From Sphingomonas sp. CFBP 13720 (lineage in GTDB: Bacteria > Pseudomonadota > Alphaproteobacteria > Sphingomonadales > Sphingomonadaceae): a stretch of DNA of 64,000 nucleotides. The translations under genes and the position numbers were made by a program. The notes below the pieces were generated by a model. That model was not told where the DNA came from. It saw only the letters and a list, made by a program, of their open reading frames with translations, and searched no databases. The stretch is from the NCBI RefSeq assembly GCF_014842075.1, contig NZ_JACYVA010000008.1:1-64000 (forward strand), read 5' to 3'. Each line of letters begins with the position of its first letter. The first letter of the stretch is position 1. Positions 17,745 through 25,984 of this stretch are shown here, piece after piece.

Positions 17745-18566
17745 ATGCCGAGCCTTTTCGAGGAACTTGAGGGCAAGGGCTTTCAGGTTGAGTTCCGGTC
17801 GCACGCTAAAGCGATCCTCTCTGTTGATTTCCCCGATGTCGCTGCAGAGCTGGTCGACGCCCTCTCCTCAACGACTATTCCCATTGAGGAGATTATCGCA
17901 GGCGGTGGCGGCGAGTCAAAGGGCACACAACGGCTACGGCGCGCGCTTGCAGCATTAGGCTGGCGGAAGATGACCTTCGTCGTTGAGAAGCGGATAAACG
18001 GGGTCCAAAGCGAAGCACAATCCCACGAAGTCGACCATGTCCGGGAATTCGGCCCTTCTCAGCGTATTGCGCTGGAGATCGAATGGAACAACAAGGATCC
18101 TTTCTACGACCGCGACCTAGAGAACTACAAACGCCTGCACGCCGATGGGGCGATCTCGGTTGGGTTGATCGTCACCCGCGGGCGGTCGTTGCATGAGAAT
18201 ATGCGCGGACTGGTCCGCCGCTTCCTGGACGATCGTGCGATCGACAACCTCGATGGCCTACGCGAGTGGGGCTACGATCCAACTACCCGACAGCGCAAGG
18301 CGATTAACGACCGCATGTCGCGGGCAAGAAACCCGGTCGCGTTCCGGGACGCATTCACGGACAAGTTCGTCTCCGACAAGTTCGGTGAGGCGACAACGCA
18401 CTGGCGGAAGCTCGAAGATCGCCTTCACCGTGGAGTGGGAAATCCGTGCCCATTAGTACTCATCGGCCTTCCCGACTCCATTGTAACATTCGACGAGGGG
18501 AAGACCGCATTGGTTGAGGTCGAAGCTGCGGAGGCCGATGCAGAACGGCTGGCTACCATCGTATAG
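17745..18566 (+). CDS. Second BglII/BstYI-type restriction endonuclease (enzyme B)
   Basis: A 273-aa protein with a different branch of the same fold: the strand IALEIEWNNKDPFYDRDL, with an ExE in place of ExQ, followed by NYKRLHADGAISVGLIVTRG. This is the pattern I associate with proteins annotated as BglII-like endonucleases. The N-terminal 100 residues are unlike enzyme A. ATG at 17745 follows GGGGG; an ATG six codons earlier is possible. It is divergent from enzyme A, sharing a 71-bp promoter region. It may be a partner subunit, a nickase-like accessory or an independent endonuclease guarded by the same methyltransferase. Confidence 0.75.
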   Translation: MPSLFEELEGKGFQVEFRSHAKAILSVDFPDVAAELVDALSSTTIPIEEIIAGGGGESKGTQRLRRALAALGWRKMTFVVEKRINGVQSEAQSHEVDHVREFGPSQRIALEIEWNNKDPFYDRDLENYKRLHADGAISVGLIVTRGRSLHENMRGLVRRFLDDRAIDNLDGLREWGYDPTTRQRKAINDRMSRARNPVAFRDAFTDKFVSDKFGEATTHWRKLEDRLHRGVGNPCPLVLIGLPDSIVTFDEGKTALVEVEAAEADAERLATIV

Positions 18567-18707
18567 CGCCACGGTTCAGATTGCGACGATGGTGCTTGCC
18601 CTTGGCGCTGTCTCGCTCAATTTCTCGTGCCCGTTAGTCGCCATGGGTAGCCTGCCTTCGTAGAACCTGTCGCTCGCGATCGAACGCTTGCCGTGCCATA
18701 CCGGGTT

Positions 18708-19031
18708 ATGCTGTCGTTACTCATTCTCGCGCTCCAAACCCCCAAACGGTTGTCGACGGACCTCGACATGCGCCCACCAGCCGCGGGAGAAGTTGGAGCG
18801 GCGGAACGGCGCGCGGCGCGGCAGGTGCCAGTGATCGTCAAAGTCTGCCGAAAGGCCGCGCAAACGAGCGATCCCGAGCGGTTCATCAAAGCGTTCGCGG
18901 ATCGCAACGGACTGTCCAGTTACGGACGGGTTTCACTGTCGACACAGTGCCGAATTTACCAGAAGGGAGTGACTGACGGGGAACCGCGTGCGGGAGGAGT
19001 GCCAGCAGCACTCCGAAAGATACAAGACTGA
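18708..19031 (+). CDS. Small exported hypothetical protein (paralogue of 47102-47404)
   Basis: A 107-aa protein with a short hydrophobic N-terminus (MLSLLILALQTPK) and a conserved body RAARQVPVIVKVCRKA...FIKAFADRNGLSSYGRV...TQCRIYQ. Two Cys residues are shared with the paralogue near the island's right end. ATG 18708 was chosen because it aligns residue for residue with the paralogue's start; a GTG lies 15 bp upstream. Function unknown. Two diverged copies inside the island argue that it is genuine cargo. Confidence 0.65.
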   Translation: MLSLLILALQTPKRLSTDLDMRPPAAGEVGAAERRAARQVPVIVKVCRKAAQTSDPERFIKAFADRNGLSSYGRVSLSTQCRIYQKGVTDGEPRAGGVPAALRKIQD

Positions 19032-19325
19032 ATAACTTGACTGCGCAAATTCAGCGTTTGGGCTGAAATCGGGTACGCCAGGCGCGCAAAAGAGGCCACC
19101 TTATATGGAGGAATCGCGAGCCTTCGACCGTCCAACCGAGACGCCTAATCCGGTTGAGGTCAAGCCTGACCATAATTGTAACGCCTTCCTTGAAGCCGGG
19201 GGCGGGGCGTGGAAACCTCTTCGTTAGAACTCGGTCGTCGATCTTCGGAGGCCGGGTGGCATGCGCGTATGTCCAGTCGGTTTGGCCGTTTGAGGCGCGG
19301 GGTTTTCGGTATCTTATGTGAGAGC

Positions 19326-19520
19326 TTACTCTTGGATCAGTAACGCAGAAGGCTCGATCCGTAGGCCGTCGGCCAGCTGTCCCAACGCCTTGACGGTCGG
19401 ATCCCGCGTCCTTCGCTCCAGATCGCTGACGTAGCTGAGTTTGTTCCCTGTCCGCAGCAACAGCTCTTCCTGCGACATGTCCGCCAGCTTCCGTTGGCGC
19501 CGCACGTTCGCACTCAGAAG
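19326..19520 (-). pseudogene. Truncated XRE regulator (duplicate of 13922-14131)
   Basis: Read leftward it gives NVRRQRKLADMSQEELLLRT and continues to a TAA at 19326, closely matching the XRE gene at 13922. The first few codons are missing: similarity stops after CAGAAG at 19515-19520, where the TIR-gene end region begins. Similarity also continues past the stop to about 19262, matching 13855-13921, so this is a broken copy of a whole segment. Confidence 0.8.
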
Positions 19521-19567
19521 AGGGCGGTGCTCGGCCGGCGAAACAGCAGGTCACGCAGTTCGCCGCT

Positions 19568-20266
19568 TCACGTTTTCCTGGATCGTGCTCGGATCTTGAT
19601 CGGGTTCGTTGATTGTTTGGCCCGAGCTTTGCCGGGCGTAGGCGTTTTGCGCACCGGGGTTTTCGGTTTTTTCGCCGACGCCTCAACTGTGCCCGGTCGC
19701 TTCGCCCCAGCCGCCGCTAGTTCCCGGCGGACGGTTTTGATCACGGCGCCAATGCCCTCAGCGATATTCACGTATGCGGCATCGTAGCTCGACCAGCGCT
19801 CCGGCTCGCGGCCGTCCTCAGGCAGCAGTTTAAAGCCGGCGGCGCGCGTCTGTTTCCAGCCGCAAGGTTTGACGACGACGCCGACCACGCGCAACTGGTT
19901 GCGAGCGCGACGATTCATTGCACGCTTGTACTCGATCTTCCAACAGTAGTTACTGTCGAGGTACGCTGGGCTGAACAGCGCTACAAAAATATGAGCGTTC
20001 CGAAGCTCACGAGCAATGGCGGGATCGAGTTGCGCTCCGGGTTCGATATTTTTGTCGTACCACACGGTAACATCGTCGCGCTTCCAAGGGGCCAAGTGAG
20101 TTTGAAGCTTTTCTTGAGCGGCTGCGTCCCTGTGAGAGTAGGAAACGAAGATGCGTATCTCCGGCGCCTTCACGGGTTTCGCCGGACGTTGTGTCGAAAC
20201 TATGCGTTTACCTCGCTCGCCGGCCTTCGGAGAAGGGGCGGGGGTCTTCCGGGTACTGACTGCCAT
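19568..20266 (-). CDS. TIR-domain protein with basic tails
   Basis: A 232-aa protein. Residues 36-175 are a bacterial TIR domain: IRIFVSYSHRD, VTVWYDKNIEPG, IFVALFSPAYLDS, then YCWKIEYKRAM where E112 is the likely catalytic Glu, and a late SSYDAAYVNIAEGI helix. Bacterial TIRs often hydrolyse NAD+ or make cyclic nucleotides in anti-phage defence. The first 35 and last 55 residues are Lys/Arg/Pro-rich and probably disordered. ATG 20266 was preferred over a TTG 18 bp upstream. It lies 46 bp downstream of a same-strand XRE gene, forming a two-gene unit. No STING, SAVED or Argonaute partner is visible. Confidence 0.85.
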   Translation of the reverse strand: MAVSTRKTPAPSPKAGERGKRIVSTQRPAKPVKAPEIRIFVSYSHRDAAAQEKLQTHLAPWKRDDVTVWYDKNIEPGAQLDPAIARELRNAHIFVALFSPAYLDSNYCWKIEYKRAMNRRARNQLRVVGVVVKPCGWKQTRAAGFKLLPEDGREPERWSSYDAAYVNIAEGIGAVIKTVRRELAAAGAKRPGTVEASAKKPKTPVRKTPTPGKARAKQSTNPIKIRARSRKT

Positions 20267-20312
20267 TTCATAAGTATAGCACAAGCAGCAGGTTTGCCGA
20301 TGCGCTGAACCG

Positions 20313-20516
20313 TCAGTCTAGCAAATCGCCGAGCCGACATCCGAGCGCGACCGCAACACGGTCGGCCACGGTGATCGTTGGGTTTCGAACTACCCGCTCA
20401 ATGCCGCTGATATAAGTTCGGTCCAGACCGGCTTCGTCGGCCAGCGCTTCCTGCGACCAGCCGCGCTCCTTTCGCAGCCGCTTTATGTTTTCAGCCAGTC
20501 GGTGACGCACGTCCAT
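20313..20516 (-). CDS. XRE-family regulator upstream of the TIR gene
   Basis: A 67-aa protein that is essentially one Cro/C1 helix-turn-helix (WSQEALADEAGLDRTYISGIERVVRNPT), ending GCRLGDLLD. It is distinct in sequence from the 13922 regulator. Being first in an apparent operon with the TIR effector, it probably controls effector dosage; a structural role in sensing is possible. The divergent lipoprotein gene starts at 20660, so 20517-20659 holds promoters for both directions. Confidence 0.85.
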   Translation of the reverse strand: MDVRHRLAENIKRLRKERGWSQEALADEAGLDRTYISGIERVVRNPTITVADRVAVALGCRLGDLLD

Positions 20517-20659
20517 TCGACAGCTTCAGCCGCACTGTGGTCGATCAGACCACGGACTATGAATCTCATTTTTTCTAGCTTTGATCCCGACCGTCGGTAA
20601 TCTCACCGCCAGCCGGTGTCTCAACCTGCCCAATCACGGGCCTCACCGAGGAGCATTCA

Positions 20660-21016
20660 ATGAAATATGCCATTCTGGCCGGCCTGCTCGGGCTCGCCGC
20701 CTGCACGACCGCCGCCGACGTCTCCCAGCCGCTCGCGGAAGGGAAGGGCAACGACGCCAAGATCAAGGTGGCCGACACCGCCGACGGCTTCACGGTCGAC
20801 GTTCGCTACAGCCGCTATCAGTTCATTCCCGAAAGCGGCGCGCTGCTGATCGCCTGCCGTTCGATCGCCACGGCCCGGGCGTACGAAGAAGCCAAGAGCC
20901 GCGGTCGCGAGATCGAACCCATCAACGAACAGACCGTCCGCGTGTCCACCGGCCGCAACGGCTTGGTCGGGCTGACGACCTGCCGCGCCTTCGCCGAAGC
21001 ACAGTGGAAGCGCTGA
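20660..21016 (+). CDS. Small lipoprotein of unknown function
   Basis: A 118-aa protein with a clear lipobox (LGLAACTT) after a short hydrophobic signal, start preceded by GAGGAGC. The mature part has one Cys pair (IACRS and TTCRAF) and a basic C-terminus. Its first 40 residues and their DNA are duplicated in the chimeric gene at 14245, which makes this the intact parent of that fusion. It heads a run of three same-strand envelope-protein genes (20660, 21041, 21553). Confidence 0.75.
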   Translation: MKYAILAGLLGLAACTTAADVSQPLAEGKGNDAKIKVADTADGFTVDVRYSRYQFIPESGALLIACRSIATARAYEEAKSRGREIEPINEQTVRVSTGRNGLVGLTTCRAFAEAQWKR

Positions 21017-21040
21017 ACTCACACACACCGGAGAACCAAC

Positions 21041-21556
21041 ATGAAGAAGCACATCACAATCGCGCTGGCCGTCCTGCTGTCCGCTTGCGGCGGCGAAACA
21101 GGCTCAACGGACAACGGCGCAACCGCGGCACCCGCCGCTGAACAACCTGTCGCGCTCGGTAAAGCCGGTTCGGCGAGTGAAGTGGACTACACCGTCACCG
21201 CCGTCACCACGCCCAAGCAGATCGGTCCCGACGGGGTCGGCGGCAAAGCTGCCGCGGGCGAAACCTACGTCGTCGTCGATTACACGATAAAGAACACAGG
21301 CGACGCCGCGCTCCCCTTTATGGAACGGCCGGCGTTCACTCTCGTCGACCCGGAAGGCGCCAGTTACGCGTCCGACGACATGGCCGGGGCGATGAGCGCT
21401 TCGACCATGACCGATCCGTCCGGCATGATCGCCGAGCTGAACCCGGGAGTGTCGGCCAAAGCGCGTGCGGCGTGGAAGCTTGGCGGTCCGTTCGACAAGG
21501 CGACGTGGAAGCTCGTGCTGGCGAGCGATCCGCAGCTCACCTTCGCGCTGAAGTGA
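21041..21556 (+). CDS. DUF4352-like lipoprotein
   Basis: A 171-aa protein with lipobox LLSACGG and a spacer rich in Ala/Thr. The domain from residue 45 on (VDYTVTAVTTP, ETYVVVDYTIKNTGDAALPF, FTLVDPEGASY, LNPGVSAKARAAWKL) follows the DUF4352/telokin-like immunoglobulin fold seen in many Gram-positive and some Gram-negative surface lipoproteins. The molecular role is not known. GGAGAACC precedes the ATG. Its TGA overlaps the GTG of the next gene by 4 bp, so the two are translationally coupled. Confidence 0.78.
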   Translation: MKKHITIALAVLLSACGGETGSTDNGATAAPAAEQPVALGKAGSASEVDYTVTAVTTPKQIGPDGVGGKAAAGETYVVVDYTIKNTGDAALPFMERPAFTLVDPEGASYASDDMAGAMSASTMTDPSGMIAELNPGVSAKARAAWKLGGPFDKATWKLVLASDPQLTFALK

Positions 21557-22173
21557 AGGTCGCCGCGCTGATCGTGTCGCACCTCGCCGTGGCGGGCGGG
21601 GTGTACGCTCTCACCGACACCAGACCCGTCGACACGGAAGTGAAGAACGAAGGGTACTTTCAGGTCGACACGACGAGGGTGCTGGCCGCCACCATCGAAA
21701 GCCTGCGCGACGAGAACCGGTTGCTGGTCTTCTCGTACAAAGGCGCCGCGAACGTGAGGGCGGAACGCACCGTCTGGTGGCTGTTCGGGGGCCGGCAGGA
21801 ACTGAGCGTGCCGGCGGTGGTCAACTACTACGTCAACCTGTCGGACCTGACGCTGGCCGACGTCGCCTTCAACGAGAAGGCCAAGATCGTGACCGTTCGA
21901 CTGCCCAAGGTCACGCTGGGCGAGATCGCGTTCCAGCCGGAGAGCGCCACCACCACCAACGGCGGCATTCTCACCTACGACGAAGATCAGATCGAAGCGC
22001 TGCGCAAGCTCAACTACCGGGCGGCGCGCAAAGCCATGGTGGCGCAGGCCCAGCAACCGGGACTGCTCAACGCCGCGCGCAGACAGGCGAAAACCAACGT
22101 CGTCAGTCTGTTCGAAATACCGCTCCGCATCGCGGGGCAACCGGACGTCAGGGTTGTCGCGACCCTCGACTGA
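21553..22173 (+). CDS. DUF4230-like exported protein
   Basis: A 206-aa protein beginning with a hydrophobic N-terminal segment (VAALIVSHLAVAGGVYAL) that probably anchors or exports it. The body, with VVNYYVNLSDLTLADVAF, VTVRLPKVTLGE and a helical C-terminus, follows the DUF4230 pattern of membrane-anchored proteins. The GTG start at 21553 overlaps the preceding stop (GTGA); longer readings would run through the DUF4352 gene in another frame. A strong Rho-independent terminator follows at 22195-22226, closing the three-gene unit. Confidence 0.75.
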   Translation: MKVAALIVSHLAVAGGVYALTDTRPVDTEVKNEGYFQVDTTRVLAATIESLRDENRLLVFSYKGAANVRAERTVWWLFGGRQELSVPAVVNYYVNLSDLTLADVAFNEKAKIVTVRLPKVTLGEIAFQPESATTTNGGILTYDEDQIEALRKLNYRAARKAMVAQAQQPGLLNAARRQAKTNVVSLFEIPLRIAGQPDVRVVATLD

Positions 22174-22194
22174 CGCCGTCACCGACAACCATCC

Positions 22195-22226
22195 GGCCCT
22201 CCGCAGCAATGCGGGGGGCCTTTTTT
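22195..22226 (+). terminator. Rho-independent terminator
   Basis: A 10-bp stem GGCCCTCCGC / GCGGGGGGCC (one G-T pair) with a 6-nt loop, followed directly by T6. It ends the lipoprotein/DUF4352/DUF4230 unit. Confidence 0.88.
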
Positions 22227-22243
22227 GATTCCGGGAGAACCAC

Positions 22244-22591
22244 ATGCTTTCCATCCGAGACACCCCCGCACTCCATCGTGCGCTGAACACCGCCCTGCCG
22301 CCCGACCTCCGCAACCTGCTGATCCGGCGCAGTGAGCAGGTGACGGGGCAGGGCGACTACGACTTCGCCGACCTAGCCCACTTCATCGTGATCGAACCGG
22401 ACGACACCGTCCCGGCCCTCGAGCGGGAGGCGGGCGTGCCGCTCACGACCGATCCGTGCTTCGAGTTCATAGAGCGCCACCCGGGCGGCTGGTTGGAGGC
22501 GGTTATGATCCTGTCCGACGACGGGTTCGGGCTCGCCTTCTTTCTGCCCGACGACGCCCTCGATCCGCAACTCAGGTCACTGTTCGACTGA
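22244..22591 (+). CDS. Hypothetical protein, paralogue of the next gene
   Basis: A 115-aa acidic protein that shares a layout with 22676-23068: a short N-terminal helix, LPPDLRNLLIRRSEQVT matching LDPTLRRLLTERIAAL, a hydrophobic F/L-rich strand followed by PxDT, then FEFIERHPGGWLEAVMILSDDGFGLAFFLPD matching the sister's FWDWLVEHDGWFEMIVTFGSTFAYVLLV. The family is unknown to me. The gene lies just behind a terminator and before another, so it is probably a single-gene unit with a very short leader. Confidence 0.65.
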   Translation: MLSIRDTPALHRALNTALPPDLRNLLIRRSEQVTGQGDYDFADLAHFIVIEPDDTVPALEREAGVPLTTDPCFEFIERHPGGWLEAVMILSDDGFGLAFFLPDDALDPQLRSLFD

Positions 22592-22617
22592 CCGACCCCG
22601 TCACCGACCGACAGCAC

Positions 22618-22656
22618 GCGTCCAGGGACCATCCCTCGGGCGCTATTTTTTTTTTT
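22618..22656 (+). terminator. Terminator-like hairpin with T11
   Basis: An imperfect GC-rich stem (GCGTCCAGGGA against TCCCTCGGGCGC) followed by eleven T, between the two paralogous small genes. Confidence 0.75.
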
Positions 22657-22675
22657 GTCTTCGAAAGGCTTCAAC

Positions 22676-23068
22676 ATGCTGCATCTTCACGACCGCGCCA
22701 CCACCGAGCACGCCCTGACTCTCGACCTCGACCCCACCCTTCGCCGGTTGCTGACCGAGCGCATAGCCGCGCTGGACGAGGACCTGATCGACCAGACCGA
22801 GTTCCTCGTCGTCCAGCCGGGCGACACAGAAGAGGACATCGTCCGGCACGTCGGCTTCTCTCCCTTGGTCGAACCCATCGACGGTATCCGTTACGGTCTG
22901 CCGGGCTTCCATCCGTTCTGGGACTGGCTGGTGGAGCACGACGGCTGGTTCGAGATGATTGTCACGTTCGGGAGCACGTTCGCGTACGTGTTGCTAGTTC
23001 AGAATTCGCGTAACTCGACGAGTGAGGTCGTTAGCATTTGTCGGGAGTACTGCACTCTCGAGCAGTGA
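22676..23068 (+). CDS. Hypothetical protein, paralogue of 22244-22591, with altered C-terminus
   Basis: A 130-aa acidic protein. Residues 1-108 resemble the preceding gene product. From about residue 109 (QNSRNSTSEVV...) the similarity ends and base composition drops sharply near nucleotide 22998, so the native 3' end was probably replaced by foreign DNA and the last 22 residues are read-through. ATG 22676 starts MLHLHD. Function unknown. Confidence 0.6.
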   Translation: MLHLHDRATTEHALTLDLDPTLRRLLTERIAALDEDLIDQTEFLVVQPGDTEEDIVRHVGFSPLVEPIDGIRYGLPGFHPFWDWLVEHDGWFEMIVTFGSTFAYVLLVQNSRNSTSEVVSICREYCTLEQ

Positions 23069-23134
23069 AACGATGGCGATTGATTCGAAGGCCTGATCCG
23101 CTAACCTACTGGTAATTAAAGGTAGGGAGGCAGT

Positions 23135-23587
23135 ATGCGAAAAGGGACAGTAAAGCCCGGAGAAGAAACGCTTGTGGACGGGATAACAATTAAGAACTGG
23201 GACGCGGAATGGCAAATGGTAAAACAGGGTTTTACGAAAATTCAATCTGAACTCGGCCACGAAGTAGGATTATGGGCAGCAAAACGAGGTGATGAATTTG
23301 TGTATATTGCAGCTGCCCAGCAAGTAGATAATGGCGGATTAAGGGCTGGGCTTGCACGAGTGCGGAATAGACCTCAAACTAATAACCGAACTGACGCACT
23401 CAGAAAGATTAAAGATAGCGTGGACAGTCTCGACGCATGGATTCTTAAAGTAGACAAATCAAGAGTATTTGAGATAATCAATGATTTGAAAGAGGCAATG
23501 ATCGATCTGCACGATCCAGAATGGAACAAATCACCAGAAATAATTGCTGCTGCGGAAAAAGCAGATTTAAAAAGGCGTTTGTTTTGA
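23135..23587 (+). CDS. AT-rich hypothetical protein of foreign origin
   Basis: A 150-aa mixed-charge protein that I cannot place. It starts behind GTAGGGAGGC and is read in one clean frame. Codon use favours A/T in third positions (AAA, ATT, GAA), unlike its neighbours, pointing to recent transfer from a low-GC donor. The second half is helical and charged (DALRKIKDSVDSLDAWILKV, FEIINDLKEAMIDLHD). No signal peptide. It stands alone between the truncated paralogue and a 600-bp gap. Confidence 0.65.
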   Translation: MRKGTVKPGEETLVDGITIKNWDAEWQMVKQGFTKIQSELGHEVGLWAAKRGDEFVYIAAAQQVDNGGLRAGLARVRNRPQTNNRTDALRKIKDSVDSLDAWILKVDKSRVFEIINDLKEAMIDLHDPEWNKSPEIIAAAEKADLKRRLF

Positions 23588-24191
23588 TAATTATGCTTTT
23601 TAAATACAACAGGTGATTTTTAGTACCGTTTTGGGTTCATTACTAATCACTACTATCTGTAAGTTAATTACTGGGTTTTGTAAGGCAGGGCCGTAACTTC
23701 AGTGGTTTCTGAACCGGAGGCCGAATCACGGTGTCCGGTTCCAAACGATCATCACGTTCCGCTTGATGTTCGCGTGTGCCTCGCTGATCGCCGACAACGA
23801 GCTCCTGCCGAACCAGCTTCGTCGCCAAGGCCGAACTTTTTGCGCCGTGTGACTTGAAACAGCGGGGGCCTGCCCTCATTTTAATCGCTGCCGGTTCTCC
23901 CGGCAGTATCCAAGGCATTCGCCCAAGCCGTCAGCCCCAGTGGGTGGCGCAGTCTGACCGCGACGTAACCGTCGCCGACTGTGGGATGTTTTGTATGTAC
24001 ACCTATTCTCGACATCTGATTTGCACCGCTGATTCAAGCTTCAGCCGTTCGATTGTGCTCGCCTGTTTGTCATCGCTCCCGGGTGAGCGGCGACGGCAGG
24101 GTCAGCCCTTTTGGCGACCGCCACGACTTCCCCTCTTCGACAGAATCTAACGACCGCTAGGTCATGCTCTTTGAAGCCAATTCGGAAGGAA
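23588..24191. other. 600-bp region without a clear gene
   Basis: No frame looks coding. It begins AT-rich (23588-23690, trailing the foreign gene) and becomes GC-rich again from about 23700. It should contain the promoter of the VapE-like gene; otherwise I see nothing definite. Confidence 0.5.
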
Positions 24192-25535
24192 ATGGCAGTG
24201 AATATTAGTAAATTGTCAGTGCGCAAGTCGCGCACTGTCGAGAAATCGCGTCCAATTGTAGCGGACGCAAAGGAAGAAGAATGGCAACCGGTCCGGATGG
24301 AAACTCGGATGTTCCCGGACCAGCCGTCGGGCAACGGGCCTCCGCCACCTACGATTGCGAACGTAAGATACTTGTTGGACGGGAACGGTATCGAGGCTCG
24401 TTATAATGTTATTCGGAAGCGTACCGAGCTTTCGATACCGAACTTGGGCGGCGTGCCGGACAACGGCGACAACGTTATGATCGCGCACGTGAAGAGTCTG
24501 ATGGCGTTGCATGGCATTCAAAACGGCGACGCGCGGGCCATCGTCGAAGCAATCGCCAACCAGCATCCGTACAATCCGGTGGAGGAATGGATTCGTTCGA
24601 GAGGGTGGGACGGGATCGACCGTCTTCCAGCCTACTACGCCACGTTGCGAACCGTCCCGGACTACCCGACGAGCCTGAAGGAGTCGATCATGTACTGTTG
24701 GGTGCTCAGTGCCGTCGCTGCGGCGATCGTTCCGGGTTTTGCGACGAGGTTGGTGCTCACGCTGCAGGGGCCCCAGAGTGTGGGCAAGACACGGTGGTGC
24801 ATGAGCCACGTGCCCGATCCGTTACTTCGGGCGGGGGTGTTAAAGACCGACCACCATTTCGACGGCGCCAACAAAGACAGCTTGATCACCGCCATCCGCT
24901 ACTGGATCGTAGAACTGGGCGAACTGGAGAGCTCGTTCAGAAAGGATCAGGAGCGGCTCAAGGGCATTCTGACTCGAGACCGGGACGTGGTGCGACTGCC
25001 CTATGCTGCCGCCGACGCCGAGTTTCCCCGCCGCACGGTTTTCATGGCCAGCGCGAACGGGGCGGACTTCCTCAGCGATCCATCGGGATCCACCCGCTGG
25101 GGCGTAATCGCCGTGGAATCGATCGATTACGAACACGGCATCAGCATGCAGCAGCTGTTTGCGCAGTTGGCTGAGGCTGTGGACCGGGGCGACCAGTGGT
25201 GGTTCACCGCCGAACAGGAGGCCGAACTGGAGGCTTGGAACGAGCGCCACCAGACCACCAGTGTTGTCCGCGACAGCATCACCAGCGTCATTGATTTCGA
25301 TCAGCAAGATGTCGGGACGATGGTTCGGGTGACGGCGACTGATCTGTTGCGTTTGGCGGATATCGTCAATCCGACCATGACTCAGGCGCGAGTGTGTGGG
25401 GCTTTGCTGCGAAAGGTATTTGGTCCGCCGAAGAAGAGCGGGGGCATCTATCGTTGGACGATCCCGCTTCGTCGTCAGGTGCCGCAAGATAACGTTCCAG
25501 ACGGGCTCAAGCAGGTCCGAGATAAGTTCGACTAG
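24192..25535 (+). CDS. VapE-like P-loop helicase/primase-associated ATPase
   Basis: A 447-aa protein of the virulence-associated E type. An N-terminal 130 residues is followed by NPVEEWIRSRGWDGIDRL, a hallmark opening of the VapE core, then Walker A GPQSVGKT (193-200), the acidic strand IVELGELES, a Lys/Arg-rich LKGILTRDRDVVRLPY and RRTVFMASANGADFL. These SF3-like ATPases act with primases in replication of phages and satellites. ATG 24192 follows GGAAGGA. It sits 450 bp upstream of the P4-type integrase on the same strand, as in phage-satellite cores. Full length and intact. Confidence 0.85.
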   Translation: MAVNISKLSVRKSRTVEKSRPIVADAKEEEWQPVRMETRMFPDQPSGNGPPPPTIANVRYLLDGNGIEARYNVIRKRTELSIPNLGGVPDNGDNVMIAHVKSLMALHGIQNGDARAIVEAIANQHPYNPVEEWIRSRGWDGIDRLPAYYATLRTVPDYPTSLKESIMYCWVLSAVAAAIVPGFATRLVLTLQGPQSVGKTRWCMSHVPDPLLRAGVLKTDHHFDGANKDSLITAIRYWIVELGELESSFRKDQERLKGILTRDRDVVRLPYAAADAEFPRRTVFMASANGADFLSDPSGSTRWGVIAVESIDYEHGISMQQLFAQLAEAVDRGDQWWFTAEQEAELEAWNERHQTTSVVRDSITSVIDFDQQDVGTMVRVTATDLLRLADIVNPTMTQARVCGALLRKVFGPPKKSGGIYRWTIPLRRQVPQDNVPDGLKQVRDKFD

Positions 25536-25984
25536 TCTTTAAGACCTTTACCAAGGGGTAGGGGGGGGTGGGGGTAGGAGAGTTCGTAAACGATCTCCGA
25601 GCGACAGCATCCGCCGGTGGCTGACCGAGAGGTTCGCGCAGCCGCCGCCCCTCGCCCCCCTCCGCCCCCTCCGCACTTCGCCGCCGTTCGCAGGCACGAA
25701 CGACATCGAATTGCTGCGAACACCCCGGGGGGTGCTGTGAATGGCCCCCCGGCGCTGACCGGAACGGCTCACCCGGCTTCACCGGAGGCTGAAGCAAACG
25801 TTGTCCGCCGTCGTAACGGTCCCGCCTTGAGCGCGAACCGCCGGGGCCAACCGTGCGGCGTCATTTTTCTCCGTTTTCAGATCGCACAGCGCCGCTCGCG
25901 GCCCTGACTGGGCCTCACCCCCCGGTCCGGCGCGGCGGCCGCTGTGCCTTTGCGCGCAACGCGCTTTCATAAGGAAACATCATC
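25536..25984. other. Intergenic region between VapE-like gene and integrase
   Basis: No gene seen. It carries uneven G and C runs (25556-25577, 25645-25680, 25726-25760) and must include the integrase promoter. A replication origin for a satellite could lie here, but no iterons stand out. Confidence 0.5.

Noticed and set aside
19051..19686. 211-aa minus-strand frame
   Set aside because: It runs in another frame through the truncated XRE copy and the TIR gene end; its composition is typical of shadow frames.
25556..25760. G and C runs as a possible replication origin or CRISPR-like repeat
   Set aside because: No regular unit, spacing or iterons; only skewed homopolymer runs.
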